Source: Methylobacterium sp. Leaf123
GTDB lineage: Bacteria; Pseudomonadota; Alphaproteobacteria; Rhizobiales; Beijerinckiaceae
NCBI RefSeq assembly: GCF_001423405.1
Contig: NZ_LMNS01000012.1
Coordinates: forward strand, 359,211 to 423,210
Reading direction: 5' to 3'
Length of the DNA stretch: 64,000 nt
Positions 9,397 through 18,029 of the stretch are shown here, one piece after another. The notes beneath the pieces were generated by a model. That model was given only the letters and a program-made list of their open reading frames with translations. It searched no databases and was not told the DNA's origin. Positions within the stretch are counted from its first letter, which is position 1. Each line of letters opens with the position of its first letter. The translations under genes were made by a program, and so were the position numbers.

Positions 9397-9584
9397 AGGA
9401 TCACGACCTTCCGCTCGCCCGCAAGCTTCGGCCCGGCGCGATCTACCTCCGGACCGGGTACCGTCTCGACCGCCACGCCGTCGGCTCGCACCACGACGCG
9501 ATGAACCGGCAAGCCGGCCGCTTGAACGGCGCGGATCGCCCGGGCGACGTCGGCCTGCGTTATGGCGGCGGGCCTACGGGGCAT
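9393..9584 (-). CDS. Small protein encoded upstream of integrase
   Basis: 63 residues, starting MPRRPAAITQADVARAIRA and ending in ERKVVIL. The N-terminal helix followed by a strand-rich tail suggests a small DNA-binding or excisionase-like protein, but no specific family is recognised. It overlaps int by 4 bp (ATGA) and is overlapped by the upstream gene, so the genes are probably coupled. Confidence 0.65.
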   Translation of the reverse strand: MPRRPAAITQADVARAIRAVQAAGLPVHRVVVRADGVAVETVPGPEVDRAGPKLAGERKVVIL

Positions 9585-10125
9585 GCGACGTCTCCGCTCG
9601 GCGCTGAGCATCGCGCGCCTGATGACAGCGGGCGACCACCGTCTCCAGCCACGACGCCTGGGCGTTGGTCGGGGTGCGAACACCCCGGACGATGTCCCTG
9701 ATGATTGCCACCTCGAACTCGCGCAGGAAGCGGCCACCGTACTTCTTCGGGATCGTGCGATTGAGCGTGAGGCAGTGCGAGCCGACGTCCCACCAAGGGG
9801 ACAAGCGCTCCTCGCAGTAGATCGGTAAGCCGAAGCTTCGTGTCAGAGCGTCGGCGGGCTCGTGCGGGCTCACCGGCGGCCGTGCCTGCCGGAAGGAGTC
9901 GGCATAGTTGTAGTGGGGCGTGGCGTAGGGCACGTCGCGGTAGACGATGCGGGGCACCTCGGCCGCGCCGGGACGGACACGATCGGCCAGCGCGTGGAAA
10001 TCCAGCCCCGCAGCCTGGAGAGTCCGGCCAATCGCGCGGGCGGCGCCCAGCGCTTCGCCGTCGTTGTCGCTGCCCAACAGCGGGATCAGCTTCGTCAGCT
10101 TGTCGGAGACGTCGGGCGGGATCAT
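9574..10125 (-). CDS. Phage hypothetical protein, 183 aa
   Basis: Starts MIPPDVSDKLTKLIPLLG, with an N-terminal helical segment like those of small phage early proteins. The middle (YATPHYNYADSFRQ, SPWWDVGSHCLTLNRTIP) is rich in aromatics and has no recognised catalytic motif. It overlaps its upstream neighbour by 4 bp and sits in the leftward early operon. Function unknown. Confidence 0.7.
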   Translation of the reverse strand: MIPPDVSDKLTKLIPLLGSDNDGEALGAARAIGRTLQAAGLDFHALADRVRPGAAEVPRIVYRDVPYATPHYNYADSFRQARPPVSPHEPADALTRSFGLPIYCEERLSPWWDVGSHCLTLNRTIPKKYGGRFLREFEVAIIRDIVRGVRTPTNAQASWLETVVARCHQARDAQRRAETSHAP

Positions 10126-10427
10126 TCCGCGAATCCCCCTGCATTGAAGGGGTCGAGGCCGATCGCACGGAAGCGAAGGGCCAAGACGCAGAGAAGCCCG
10201 GCCGACTCTTCACGGCGGTAGCGAGCGCGGGCCCATGAGAGGGTGCGCGCGGGATACCACTCCGAGCGATCGGACGCGTACCCTGCCTGGATCGCCACCT
10301 CGACGAGGCGCATGACCGTAGGGTCGCCCAGCAAGCGGTCGAGCTTTTCTCGGGGCCAGCTTTGACCGAGCGTGTCGATGTACGGGTCTACGATCACCAC
10401 AGGCGGCCTTCGCGCAGCGCGGCTCAT
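10122..10427 (-). CDS. Phage hypothetical protein, 101 aa
   Basis: Starts MSRAARRPPVVIVDPYIDTLG. No recognised domain. Both ends overlap neighbouring genes by 4 bp (ATGA), a strong sign that the chosen start and stop are real. Confidence 0.7.
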   Translation of the reverse strand: MSRAARRPPVVIVDPYIDTLGQSWPREKLDRLLGDPTVMRLVEVAIQAGYASDRSEWYPARTLSWARARYRREESAGLLCVLALRFRAIGLDPFNAGGFAE

Positions 10428-10873
10428 GCTCCACCCCCAACCGCATCCACGAAGACCACCGGCTCCCGCTCGGCCGCCCGCGCCCACAGTTCGACGAAGG
10501 TCTCGCGTGGCAGCAGTTCCTCGGCCGCATCGATGAAGGCCTTCCGCTGCGCATCCTTGTGGGACGTTGAGGCACAGGTTCGAGCTGCCTGTTTCTCAGC
10601 CCGCCGTAGCTCGCCGATGCGCTGTTGCAGAGCCGGCCGCTGGCGGCGCTTCACCTTCAGGGCGATCTCCGCCCGCTTACGCCAGTCGGGGCCGTTGCGG
10701 CCGTCGTCGAAGGCGAGCTGATCCTCGATGCCGAGAATTGCTCCATCCAGATCGTCGAGGATGGCCTGCCCCTCGGCGGCGGTGGCGATGGCTTCTAAAG
10801 CAACGGTGCGCCCGTCGCGCAGCACCATCACGTTGACGCCGATGACCGGACGTTCGATGAGACGCGCGCTCAT
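10424..10873 (-). CDS. Phage hypothetical protein, 149 aa
   Basis: Starts MSARLIERPVIGVNVMVLRDG. Residues about 60-110 are Lys/Arg/Gln-rich and probably helical or coiled coil. No family is recognised. Four-base overlaps on both sides place it in the leftward early operon. Confidence 0.7.
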   Translation of the reverse strand: MSARLIERPVIGVNVMVLRDGRTVALEAIATAAEGQAILDDLDGAILGIEDQLAFDDGRNGPDWRKRAEIALKVKRRQRPALQQRIGELRRAEKQAARTCASTSHKDAQRKAFIDAAEELLPRETFVELWARAAEREPVVFVDAVGGGA

Positions 10874-12387
10874 GCCGCCTCTCCCGAGTAGCGCGTCTTC
10901 AGGCGACCGCAGATGGCGGTGTCGATGTCGAGGGCGAGCCGGCCGTCGATGCTGTAGGCTTCACGGGCTGTGCCGTTCTGCCAGAGATCGACGTATTCCA
11001 CCCACGCCAGGGCAAGTGCCTTGGTCGGCGCGTTGCTGAGCGTGGCCGGAAGGGATTCGGCCGCATCGCACAGGGCGAACCGCTGGGCGCTTAGGCGCTC
11101 GAAGTTCGCCGTCCCCTGGTCGGTCTCATCCCCATCGGGCTGGGTCGCCCATTCGCGCCAGCAGGCGATGATCTGGTCAGAGAGCGATGGCTTGATCTGT
11201 CGCCCTTCACCCGCCTCTGCCATCGCGATCAGATCGGCAACGATGCCATTCGCGATCTCCTCGACCTCGTGCTCGTGGGCGAGGCGGGCTTTGAAGGTCA
11301 GGCCGTCCATGGTGGTGGCTCGGATCTCGGCCAGACCAATTAGGTTGGCCAGCAATTCGCTGTCGGCTTCGCTCCAAGCTGCGTCTGCCGCACCGTGGCC
11401 GTTGCGTGTCTTCTCGGCTCTCAGGCGCATGCCCCAGTCCCGGATCTCCGGGGCGTCGATCTCAGGCGGTTGGCCGACCGCGTGATGCGCGGCCAACTCC
11501 AAATCGCACACGGCAGGGTAGAGATCGTCGCGGCGCTTGGTCATCCCGGCGATGATCGACCCTTGAGCCAGAAGCGCGGCGTCGGGATGCGCTGCTGCGG
11601 AGGCGGTGCGGATCTCCGCATCCTGCGCCGCGAGAAGCGCCCGCAGCCCATCTCGCCAAATCGGGTGATCGTCGTCCGGCGGTCCACCATCGGCCGTGCC
11701 GGATGCGTCCATTTCGTCGCGCACGAACTGAGCGAGGGCGGCGCGCCCGGCCGGCGTGGTCGGGACTGTCGCGAGTGCCGCATCGCGAAGGCGGCACTGC
11801 TTCGCACTCAGCCGGTTCTCCTCTGCGAACTCATCCGCTGACGGGCGCCTGCCCCGGATCAGGTCCGAGAGGGCGTCCATGGCCGCCGCAGCCTCGCGGT
11901 AGGTCGCGAGGGCAGCGAAGATGGGATCGATCCCGCCCACACCATCGAACACCGCAGGCACCAGCATCCGATCGATGTCCAGGCGCATCGCCTCCAAGTG
12001 CTCGGCATGCCTTTTGTTGAGCAGGTCCGGACGAATGCGCGGGATAAGGCATGTCAGCTTCGCACCGACATCGGCGAGCGAGCGGCACGGGGTGGCGAGG
12101 AGCACGTCATCGGCCGCATCCTGGCGAGCCTCGTGAACGTCGAAGGCCTCGTCATCGTCGCTCGTTTCGGCCCAGCCCGCCGCGGCGGCTGCGGCGAGCT
12201 CGTCGAGCGCCGCACGAAGGTCGTCCGAGATTTTCGAATGAGGAGCAGGAGACGGCGCGCTCGTCAGCATCTGCGCGATACCCGCTTCGGCGCGGGCGGG
12301 CCCGGGCCCGGGCTCGGGCAGCGCGGCGCCGGCCGGCGGTTGCGCAGTGGGCATGGGGGTGCGATTGCGGGAATGGTCCTGCATCAT
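10870..12387 (-). CDS. Phage hypothetical protein, about 505 aa, first gene of the leftward early operon
   Basis: A large acidic, Ala-rich, mostly helical protein with no motif I can assign. The start is uncertain: ATG at 12387 is used, with in-frame TTG/GTG a few codons upstream and another ATG (MPTAQPP) about 11 codons downstream. Residues 10-45 are Pro-rich and low complexity. It is the promoter-proximal gene of an operon that ends in int. Confidence 0.7.
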   Translation of the reverse strand: MMQDHSRNRTPMPTAQPPAGAALPEPGPGPARAEAGIAQMLTSAPSPAPHSKISDDLRAALDELAAAAAAGWAETSDDDEAFDVHEARQDAADDVLLATPCRSLADVGAKLTCLIPRIRPDLLNKRHAEHLEAMRLDIDRMLVPAVFDGVGGIDPIFAALATYREAAAAMDALSDLIRGRRPSADEFAEENRLSAKQCRLRDAALATVPTTPAGRAALAQFVRDEMDASGTADGGPPDDDHPIWRDGLRALLAAQDAEIRTASAAAHPDAALLAQGSIIAGMTKRRDDLYPAVCDLELAAHHAVGQPPEIDAPEIRDWGMRLRAEKTRNGHGAADAAWSEADSELLANLIGLAEIRATTMDGLTFKARLAHEHEVEEIANGIVADLIAMAEAGEGRQIKPSLSDQIIACWREWATQPDGDETDQGTANFERLSAQRFALCDAAESLPATLSNAPTKALALAWVEYVDLWQNGTAREAYSIDGRLALDIDTAICGRLKTRYSGEAA

Positions 12388-12635
12388 GACGTTCACCAAT
12401 GTGCGTGGGGTGGGGCTATGGCCTCCGCTGGTGGTCAGACCGGCGGAGGCCGCTTGCGTTCAGGGCGGCACGCTCAGGGCATGGCCGTCCTCAGGCCGGA
12501 ACGGCGGGAGCCGGCCGGAAAGCTCGTGTCGGTGCATCTTGCGACGACGGGTGTCCGTACCGCGTCAGCGACTGCCGGAATTTCTGTATCTACGTTTATT
12601 GACGGGCGCAGGCGGTGCTGCCATCCTACCTGCCG

Positions 12636-12908
12636 ATGGCAATCACGTTCGACCCGGCCAAGCGGGACAAGACGCTGGCCGAGCGCGGCCTCGATTTCCG
12701 CGCCGCCGAAGCGGTGTTCGCCGGCCCGGTCTTCGAGTTCGAGGACACCCGGGCGGATTACGGCGAGACCCGCATCATCACGGTCGGCCTCCTGCGCGGG
12801 CGCATGGTGATCGTCGGCTGGACCCCGCGTGGCGCGGATCGCCACGTCTTCTCGATGAGGAAGGCCAATGACCGCGAACAGGCCCGCTACGCCCCGCTTC
12901 TCCGCTGA
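12636..12908 (+). CDS. brnT: BrnT-family toxin (RelE-like ribonuclease)
   Basis: 90 residues. The family pattern is clear: ITFDPAKRDKTLAERGLDF at the N terminus, then AAEAVF, RIITVGLLRGRMVIVGWTPRG and a terminal basic helix with R-x-E-Q-A-R-Y. BrnT is a translation-inhibiting RNase neutralised by BrnA. The chosen ATG gives the family-length N terminus. It overlaps brnA by 41 bp, the usual toxin-first order. Confidence 0.9.
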   Translation: MAITFDPAKRDKTLAERGLDFRAAEAVFAGPVFEFEDTRADYGETRIITVGLLRGRMVIVGWTPRGADRHVFSMRKANDREQARYAPLLR

Positions 12909-13203
12909 CGCCGTCGGAAAGACCGACTTCGCCAAGGTCGATGCGCACGTCATCACGGCCGAGGAATACGAGGAACTGCCCGAGCTCACCGACGAGATGA
13001 TGGACCGGGCCGACTTCCTCGTGGGCGGCAAGCTGGTGCGGCGCGGGCGCCCGGCCAAGCCCGACGCCAAGGAGCCCGTGTCGCTGCGGCTCTCGCCGAC
13101 CGTGCTGGCGCATTTCCGCGCCGGCGGGCCGGGCTGGCAGACCCGGATCAACGCGGTGCTGCTCGAAGCGGTCGAGCGGGAGAAGGCCGGCACGCTGGGG
13201 TGA
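12868..13203 (+). CDS. brnA: BrnA-family antitoxin
   Basis: 111 residues, with the BrnA C-terminal ribbon-helix-helix region (KEPVSLRLSPTVLAHFRAGG, then GWQTRINAVLLEAVERE). The N-terminal part (ELTDEMMDRADF) is the toxin-neutralising arm in the family. BrnA represses its own operon, so a site upstream of 12636 is expected. The pair may stabilise the prophage or act in defence. Confidence 0.9.
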   Translation: MTANRPATPRFSADAVGKTDFAKVDAHVITAEEYEELPELTDEMMDRADFLVGGKLVRRGRPAKPDAKEPVSLRLSPTVLAHFRAGGPGWQTRINAVLLEAVEREKAGTLG

Positions 13204-13229
13204 GCGGTGGGTTCGGTCGCGGCCATCGC

Positions 13230-13577
13230 TCAAGCCCCCTCCCCGGCATACAGCGCGGCGGTCTCTTCCGGCGTCAGATCGCGGGTCTGCCACGCCGGGT
13301 CGGTCACCGCGTGGACGGCCGCACCGATCTGGAAGCCGTAGCGCTCCACCGCCTCGCGGAAGGCCGCGTTCGTCTTGAAGCGGGTCGAGATCTCGGCCAC
13401 GGCGTCCAGCGCCAGGGCGGCCGGAGGCGTGCCGTCCTCCAGACTGAACAACAGACTCGTTCCGGTCACAGGGCTGAAGTGGACGTTGACCCCGACGCCG
13501 CCCTGGGCCGCTGCGTCGATGAGGCGTTCGGCGCGGTCCGGTTCCGGCTCGGCGTGGATTTGGACGACATTGCTCAT
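13230..13577 (-). CDS. Hypothetical protein, 115 aa
   Basis: Starts MSNVVQIHAEPEPDRAERLIDA and ends in DLTPEETAALYAGEGA. No domain is recognised. It lies convergent with brnA, 26 bp from the brnA stop. Confidence 0.65.
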   Translation of the reverse strand: MSNVVQIHAEPEPDRAERLIDAAAQGGVGVNVHFSPVTGTSLLFSLEDGTPPAALALDAVAEISTRFKTNAAFREAVERYGFQIGAAVHAVTDPAWQTRDLTPEETAALYAGEGA

Positions 13578-13726
13578 GGGGTCTCCTCCGTCTTCGCTCG
13601 CACTCGGTAGGTTCAGTTTCACAGGGCAGATCTCGGAAAACGCAGGCGACTCCCCAGCCTCCTTGTGGAATGGTCGGCACGCGCGATATTCCTGACTCGC
13701 GCCGGAACATTTCGCGAACACATCAG

Positions 13727-14629
13727 ATGACCGCTCCGTCCTTCCGCCTGAAATTCGACGGTCCTGCCCTCGCGGAGCATGAGATCGACGTCGCGGACCT
13801 CGCACCGGCGTTGATTGCGCTGGGGCAAATGGTGAAGGCGGCAAATCGCGTCGTGAACGGCGACGCCCTTGATGTGGCCGTGAAGGTCCGCACGGTCGGC
13901 GATGGCTCGTTCTATGTCGATCTGACCGTGCAGGCGCACGGAGCCTGGGCGGTCGTACGCGATTTCGTCACCGGTTCTGATGTCGATGCTGTGCTGAAGC
14001 TCATCACCATCATCGGCTTGGTAGGTGGCGGTGGGACCGGCGCCATCGCGTTGATCCGACGCATCCGTGGGCGCAGACCTCGACGGCTGGAGCGCCGAGG
14101 CTCGACCATCATGATTGAGTTCGATGGCGAGACCATCGAGGCTGATGAGGCATCCGCACGCGTTGCCTTCGACCCGGCCTTCCGCACCGCGCTGGAGCGT
14201 GTAGCCGTCGAGCCCCTGGACAAGCCGGGCATCGACAGGATCGTGCTGGAGGGAAGTGGCGTCGAAGAGGAAATTACTCGGGAGACGGCAGGAGTGTTCC
14301 TGGCTCCGCCCGTGGTCGAAGAGAGCGAGTTCGAGACCCACCACACCAAGGTCTTCTCGATCATCGATCTGTCGTTCAAGTCCGGTAAGAAGTGGCGGCT
14401 TTCCGACGGTCACGGCCGGGCGACCCTGGTTGATGTCGAAGACGCCGACTTCATCGCCCGCATTGAGAACAGCGAGATCGCTTTCGCCAAAGGCGATCTG
14501 CTGGTGTGCGATGTCCGTGAGACCGCACGGCAGACGGCGAAGGGGCTGCGCGCCGACTACGCCATCGTGAAGGTCCGGGAGCATCGCCCGGCGGGCTCCC
14601 GCCCCCAGCAAACGCGCCTCGAACTCTGA
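13727..14629 (+). CDS. Hypothetical protein with one membrane segment, 300 aa
   Basis: Start MTAPSFRLKFDGPALAEHEI was chosen over an upstream in-frame GTG because it gives a compact beta-rich N-terminal domain. Residues about 88-106 (LITIIGLVGGGGTGAIALIR) form a single probable membrane helix followed by a run of Arg. The C-terminal half is soluble. No family name is assigned. It is diverged from the 13230-13577 gene and sits beside the immunity region. Confidence 0.7.
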   Translation: MTAPSFRLKFDGPALAEHEIDVADLAPALIALGQMVKAANRVVNGDALDVAVKVRTVGDGSFYVDLTVQAHGAWAVVRDFVTGSDVDAVLKLITIIGLVGGGGTGAIALIRRIRGRRPRRLERRGSTIMIEFDGETIEADEASARVAFDPAFRTALERVAVEPLDKPGIDRIVLEGSGVEEEITRETAGVFLAPPVVEESEFETHHTKVFSIIDLSFKSGKKWRLSDGHGRATLVDVEDADFIARIENSEIAFAKGDLLVCDVRETARQTAKGLRADYAIVKVREHRPAGSRPQQTRLEL

Positions 14630-14766
14630 TTTTGAGCCGCCCATCGCTCAAGCCCGACCACAGACGTGATGGCCGATCAGCCAGAGGCTGGCGCAGGCGA
14701 GGATCGGCAGGAAGGGAAGCAGGTTCTCGAGCACGGGAGGGCTCCACCGCGAGGGGCGATGGACTG

Positions 14767-14815
14767 GAATATATTCGAATTGGAATGACCGTCAACGAAT
14801 TTTATTCGAATCAGA
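14767..14815. promoter_or_regulatory. Operator cluster downstream of the repressor gene
   Basis: GGAATATATTCGAA at 14767-14780 is the exact reverse complement of the element at 15600-15613. Further TTCGAAT/GGAATGA half-sites occupy 14781-14815. These are likely binding sites of the adjacent XRE repressor. Confidence 0.65.
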
Positions 14816-14819
14816 ATGA

Positions 14820-15527
14820 TCACTCCCAGCCCGGTGATGGCGCAGGGTCTCGGTACGGCTCCAAAGCAAAGCTAGCTACGACAACCCCCACGATGCGCAT
14901 TGATTTAATGCCGGGGCCGAGACGTAGCGGTTTAAGGTCGAAGCTTCGGATCTGATCGGGGTCTCTAGCATGAGAGCGAAGATTTATAACAATGTCTTTG
15001 TATTTAGCAATTTCTCGGATTGTTATCTCGAAGAGACCATTGTCATTTTCTCTAACTACAAGCACTCGATCAAAGTTTCCTATCAGATCTGGATTACTCT
15101 CTGGCCTGCAGAAAACTACGCTATCTCTAGGATAAAGCTTTGATATGCCTTCATCCTTGACCAGCCAGCCCCTTAAGTCACTGAAGTCCATTGTTTTAGG
15201 AGTTGGCAGCTGGACTTTAAAGTGGTCGTTCTCGTCCCATTCGATTTTTTCGAGCCACTTATCGCCCTCGGCGCAACCAATAACATCAACGAATGTGTCC
15301 AGGTCAGATATAACGAAGGGGTGCTCATCCCCTTCGAACATGAATGACCCAGCTGGCTCATTGGCCCAAATCGACAGCTTGATTGCGGCATCGACGTCAG
15401 GCCGCTGCGCGCCGCTTTCCCATTTCGAAATTGTGCTCTGCGTTACTCCGATGGCACGTGCGAACTCGACCTGATTAAGGCCCTGGCGCTTACGTGCCTC
15501 GCGGATTTTGCGGCTGAGGTCTGACAT
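14820..15527 (-). CDS. XRE-family phage repressor (CI-like)
   Basis: 235 residues. An N-terminal helix-turn-helix (IREARKRQGLNQVEFARAIG, then VTQSTISKWESGAQRPD) occupies about residues 7-48. The C-terminal half (GWLVKDEGISKLYPRDSVVF, RVLVVRENDNGLFEITIREI) resembles an S24/LexA-like fold; I cannot place the Ser/Lys dyad with confidence. Codon and base composition is markedly more AT-rich than its neighbours. It is divergent from the Cro-like gene at 15618, with matching operators on both sides of it. Confidence 0.85.
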   Translation of the reverse strand: MSDLSRKIREARKRQGLNQVEFARAIGVTQSTISKWESGAQRPDVDAAIKLSIWANEPAGSFMFEGDEHPFVISDLDTFVDVIGCAEGDKWLEKIEWDENDHFKVQLPTPKTMDFSDLRGWLVKDEGISKLYPRDSVVFCRPESNPDLIGNFDRVLVVRENDNGLFEITIREIAKYKDIVINLRSHARDPDQIRSFDLKPLRLGPGIKSMRIVGVVVASFALEPYRDPAPSPGWE

Positions 15528-15585
15528 ACCTACCGGAATAATATGAGGGTTCGTACTGTGCAAACGCCAGCATTTTATGCCCTTG

Positions 15586-15613
15586 CGGAATAATTCGCAT
15601 TCGAATATATTCC
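15586..15613. promoter_or_regulatory. Immunity-region operator between repressor and Cro-like gene
   Basis: GGAATAATTCG followed directly by TTCGAATATATTCC at 15600-15613. The second element matches, inverted, the 14767-14780 site. It ends 4 bp before the Cro-like start codon, so bound protein would block that promoter or its ribosome site. Confidence 0.7.
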
Positions 15614-15617
15614 GGGC

Positions 15618-15863
15618 ATGCATCCACTGGCCCGCATACGGAAGCACGTCTTCCGCCTCACGCAGACGCAGTTCGCGTCACTCGCGGGCGCGACTCAGGC
15701 CACCGTGTCTCGCTGGGAGGCAGGGGCCTTGAACCCAACTCGCGAACAGATGGTGGCCATACGGAACGCGGCCTTCGAACGTGATCTGGAATGGAGTGAC
15801 GTTTGGTTCTTTGAAGCGCCTCCGGGCCCCTCGCTGGAACTCGCCACAAGGGACTGCCTATGA
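15618..15863 (+). CDS. Cro-like helix-turn-helix regulator
   Basis: 81 residues with an XRE helix-turn-helix: RLTQTQFASLAGATQATVSR, then WEAGALNPTREQMVAIRNAA. Divergent to the repressor with operators between them, the standard lysis-lysogeny switch layout. The start ATG is 4 bp after the operator. Confidence 0.83.
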   Translation: MHPLARIRKHVFRLTQTQFASLAGATQATVSRWEAGALNPTREQMVAIRNAAFERDLEWSDVWFFEAPPGPSLELATRDCL

Positions 15864-16282
15864 GCCGTCATCTTCGTTCCCATCCGCATCAGATCGCCAC
15901 GAGCAATCCCGATCGGACCAGTCGACCCCCCTCATCCTCCATGATGCGCGGGCATCGGGTGATCGCGCGCATCCTCTCCCCCTTCCTGCGCTGGCTCGAC
16001 CGGCGGATCGATGCGCGGATCGATGCCGCGCGAACCGCGGAAGCCGATCGCGGTCGTGCCCTTGTGCGTCGACGCGCGGGCCAAATGGACGAAATCCGCG
16101 CCTCCGGCGGACGGCCGGCAGTCAGCCTGGAAAGCGGTCAGGTGATCGACCTCGGTTCTCAATCGAACTCGGCCGCGTATGCAGCGGCGAAAGCGCCGTC
16201 GAGAAATCCGTCCGCCACGGACGAAGACTCCTTGGCCATGTCGCGATCATCGATCGTCACCGCATCGGAGAACATGCTTTGA
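15860..16282 (+). CDS. Hypothetical protein downstream of Cro-like gene, 140 aa
   Basis: Its ATG overlaps the Cro-like stop codon (ATGA). Residues about 35-75 are strongly basic and helical (RWLDRRIDARIDAARTAEAD). The 3' third overlaps a possible leftward gene at 16159-16431, and only one of the two is likely to extend that far. Confidence 0.5.
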   Translation: MSRHLRSHPHQIATSNPDRTSRPPSSSMMRGHRVIARILSPFLRWLDRRIDARIDAARTAEADRGRALVRRRAGQMDEIRASGGRPAVSLESGQVIDLGSQSNSAAYAAAKAPSRNPSATDEDSLAMSRSSIVTASENML

Positions 16283-16431
16283 CGGGCTTCCTCGCAATGC
16301 GCTTCGGCGGCCAATCGGATCCGGCGCACAGCTGCTGCACCGCTGGTATCGTGGATCTCGACCAGAATTGCGGAGAGGATCGCGCGAGACGCAATCAGTC
16401 CGCCACGCGTCGCAGCTTCATCCAGTGTCAT
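16159..16431 (-). CDS. Possible small hypothetical protein, 90 aa
   Basis: Starts MTLDEAATRGGLIASRAILS; looks like an ordinary soluble helical protein. It overlaps the 15860-16282 gene on the opposite strand, so its reality is uncertain. Confidence 0.4.
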   Translation of the reverse strand: MTLDEAATRGGLIASRAILSAILVEIHDTSGAAAVRRIRLAAEAHCEEARQSMFSDAVTIDDRDMAKESSSVADGFLDGAFAAAYAAEFD

Positions 16432-16533
16432 CTTCAGAGCTCCATCGGTCGTGTTGCAACACCGATGCTGAAGCGGCGCGGATCGGGTGTCCATCGTGAC
16501 GCCCGGTCCGCGACTGCCCATCCCCGTCAAATC

Positions 16534-16794
16534 TCAGGTAGCGCTCGGGCCCCAGCCCGCGCTCTGCTCCGCCAGGGCGGCGAAGGCCCGGCGCATCTCC
16601 GCCATGGCCCGCGGCACGACCTCCAGCGTCGGCACGTCCTTCACGTCGAAGGTCACCCGCACCTCCAGGGAGCAGTCCGGCCGGGTGCAGGAGAAGCGCA
16701 CGTCGAAGGTCTCGCACGGCCCGTGCTCGCCCATGTCGATCTCGCGCTCGATGCCTTCCAGATCGATCGTGAACATCTCGTCGGTCTCGGCCAT
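16534..16794 (-). CDS. Hypothetical protein, 86 aa
   Basis: Starts MAETDEMFTIDLEGIEREID after a strong GGGAGGGCGGA ribosome site. It has a beta-rich core with FSCTRPDCSLEVRVTF. Probably in an operon with the gene upstream at 16807. Confidence 0.6.
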   Translation of the reverse strand: MAETDEMFTIDLEGIEREIDMGEHGPCETFDVRFSCTRPDCSLEVRVTFDVKDVPTLEVVPRAMAEMRRAFAALAEQSAGWGPSAT

Positions 16795-16806
16795 TCCGCC
16801 CTCCCC

Positions 16807-17016
16807 TCAGGCACCCAATCGGATCAGGGCGCGGCTGACCGCGCCGAGTATGGCGGCCGCCTCCGTGCCGCCGGGGCTGCGCCCGTGCTCGTCGAGGCGG
16901 TTGGCGAGCCGTTCCAGCACCGCGTCGCGGTCGAGGATCGGCAGCACGCCGACGAGATCCACGGTCAGGATCGCCAGGGCCTCGGCCAGCCGCACCGGCG
17001 GCAGGTCTCCCGGCAC
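16807..17016 (-). CDS. Hypothetical protein, about 69 aa
   Basis: Ends in AAAILGAVSRALIRLGA. A GTG start (VPGDLPPVRLAEALAILTVD) is proposed because the frame upstream becomes Pro/Ser/Arg-rich noise. It lies just left of, and divergent from, the small regulator at 17045. Confidence 0.45.
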   Translation of the reverse strand: MPGDLPPVRLAEALAILTVDLVGVLPILDRDAVLERLANRLDEHGRSPGGTEAAAILGAVSRALIRLGA

Positions 17017-17044
17017 CGCACCCGCCGAAGCGAGGGCTGAACCG

Positions 17045-17278
17045 ATGGTCTCGCTGAAACTCTGGATGCGCCGCGAGGGCGTCACCGATTCCGCGATGGC
17101 CGAGCGCATCGGCGGGGTGTCTGCCGAGGCGGTGCGCAAGCTTCGCTTCCGGACGCGCGGGCCCAGCATCGGTCTCGCAGCCCGGATCGAGGCGGTGACC
17201 TCGGGCGAGGTCCGCGCGGTCGATCTCGTCCCGGCCAGCCCCCGACGCGCACCCGCTCTCGCGGAGACACCCCGGTGA
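17045..17278 (+). CDS. Small helix-turn-helix (YdaS/Cro-like) protein
   Basis: 77 residues. SLKLWMRREGVTDSAMAERI followed by GGVSAEAVRKLRFRTRGPSI resembles a compact XRE/Cro-like DNA-binding fold. It is divergent from the 16807 gene, suggesting an autoregulated promoter between them. Confidence 0.6.
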   Translation: MVSLKLWMRREGVTDSAMAERIGGVSAEAVRKLRFRTRGPSIGLAARIEAVTSGEVRAVDLVPASPRRAPALAETPR

Positions 17279-17424
17279 GCTTCCGTTTCCCTGGCACCGC
17301 TCCCCTGCCGATCGCTTCCGCCCGCCAAGACGCTGCGGTCGGTCGGGGGTTCGCTGCCTTCTCTCAGATCCACCTGCCGGTCTCCTCTCCCTGTGCTCGA
17401 CGGACACTCGACCACAGGAGGCAC

Positions 17425-17471
17425 CCGAGATGTTGGGCAAGTCACCCGAGACCTTGGGTAAATCACCCAAG
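17425..17471. promoter_or_regulatory. Tandem operator-like repeats upstream of the 17487 gene
   Basis: Two 21-bp direct repeats beginning CCCGAGA each enclose an inverted repeat. The second is CTTGGGT-AAATC-ACCCAAG at 17453-17471, with 7-bp perfect arms; the first (TTGGGCAAGTCACCCGAG) is imperfect. The 21-bp spacing puts both on the same helix face. They end 16 bp before the start codon. Confidence 0.6.
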
Positions 17472-17486
17472 CCCGGAGGAACGACC

Positions 17487-17861
17487 ATGCTGACGGCACG
17501 AGCCGAGGCTCGCGAACTCGTCGAGATCATCGCCGGTCCGCTGCGGATGGGCGAGAACGTGAAGGCGGCCCTGTCGCGCGTCGCACGGGTCACCGGCCTC
17601 GGCGACCGGCGCGTGCGCGGGATCTGGCACAGCGAGGCGCGGTCGATCCGCGCCGACGAAATGGACCGCCTGCGGATCGCGGCGCGGGATGCCCGTGAGT
17701 TGGAGTTGGCACGTGATGAGTACAGCGCCGTCATCTCGCGGATCGCCGCCTGCGACGCGGCCCTGGGCGTTCCGCCAGCGGACCCTGCTCGCGCGGTGGA
17801 TCATGGCCGGGTCCGCGTGGCTGGCGCTGAAGATCGCGCCCTGGCTCGGGGAGAAGCCTGA
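17487..17861 (+). CDS. Phage hypothetical protein, possible regulator, 124 aa
   Basis: Starts MLTARAEARELVEIIAGPLR after a GGAGGA ribosome site. The region VKAALSRVARVTGLGDRRVR followed by GIWHSEARSIRADEMDRLR looks like a helix-turn-helix. It lies directly behind tandem operator-like repeats. The frame is open upstream through the repeats, but the ribosome site favours this start. Confidence 0.65.
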   Translation: MLTARAEARELVEIIAGPLRMGENVKAALSRVARVTGLGDRRVRGIWHSEARSIRADEMDRLRIAARDARELELARDEYSAVISRIAACDAALGVPPADPARAVDHGRVRVAGAEDRALARGEA

Positions 17862-18029
17862 GGTGGCCGGCACCGATTCCCACCACGACCCTGGATCCGC
17901 TCCGGGGCCGTAGCGCCCTCACCCGGCCCTGACCGAACCGCGCCACGACCGGCGCGCCGACCGAACCCAGGCCGCGATGCAATCCCGCACCGCGCCGACG
18001 CTCCCCCTTTGCCTGCGAAGGACACCAGC

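Noticed and set aside
12474..13226. Leftward open frame opposite brnT/brnA
   Set aside because: It is antisense to a clear BrnT/BrnA pair.
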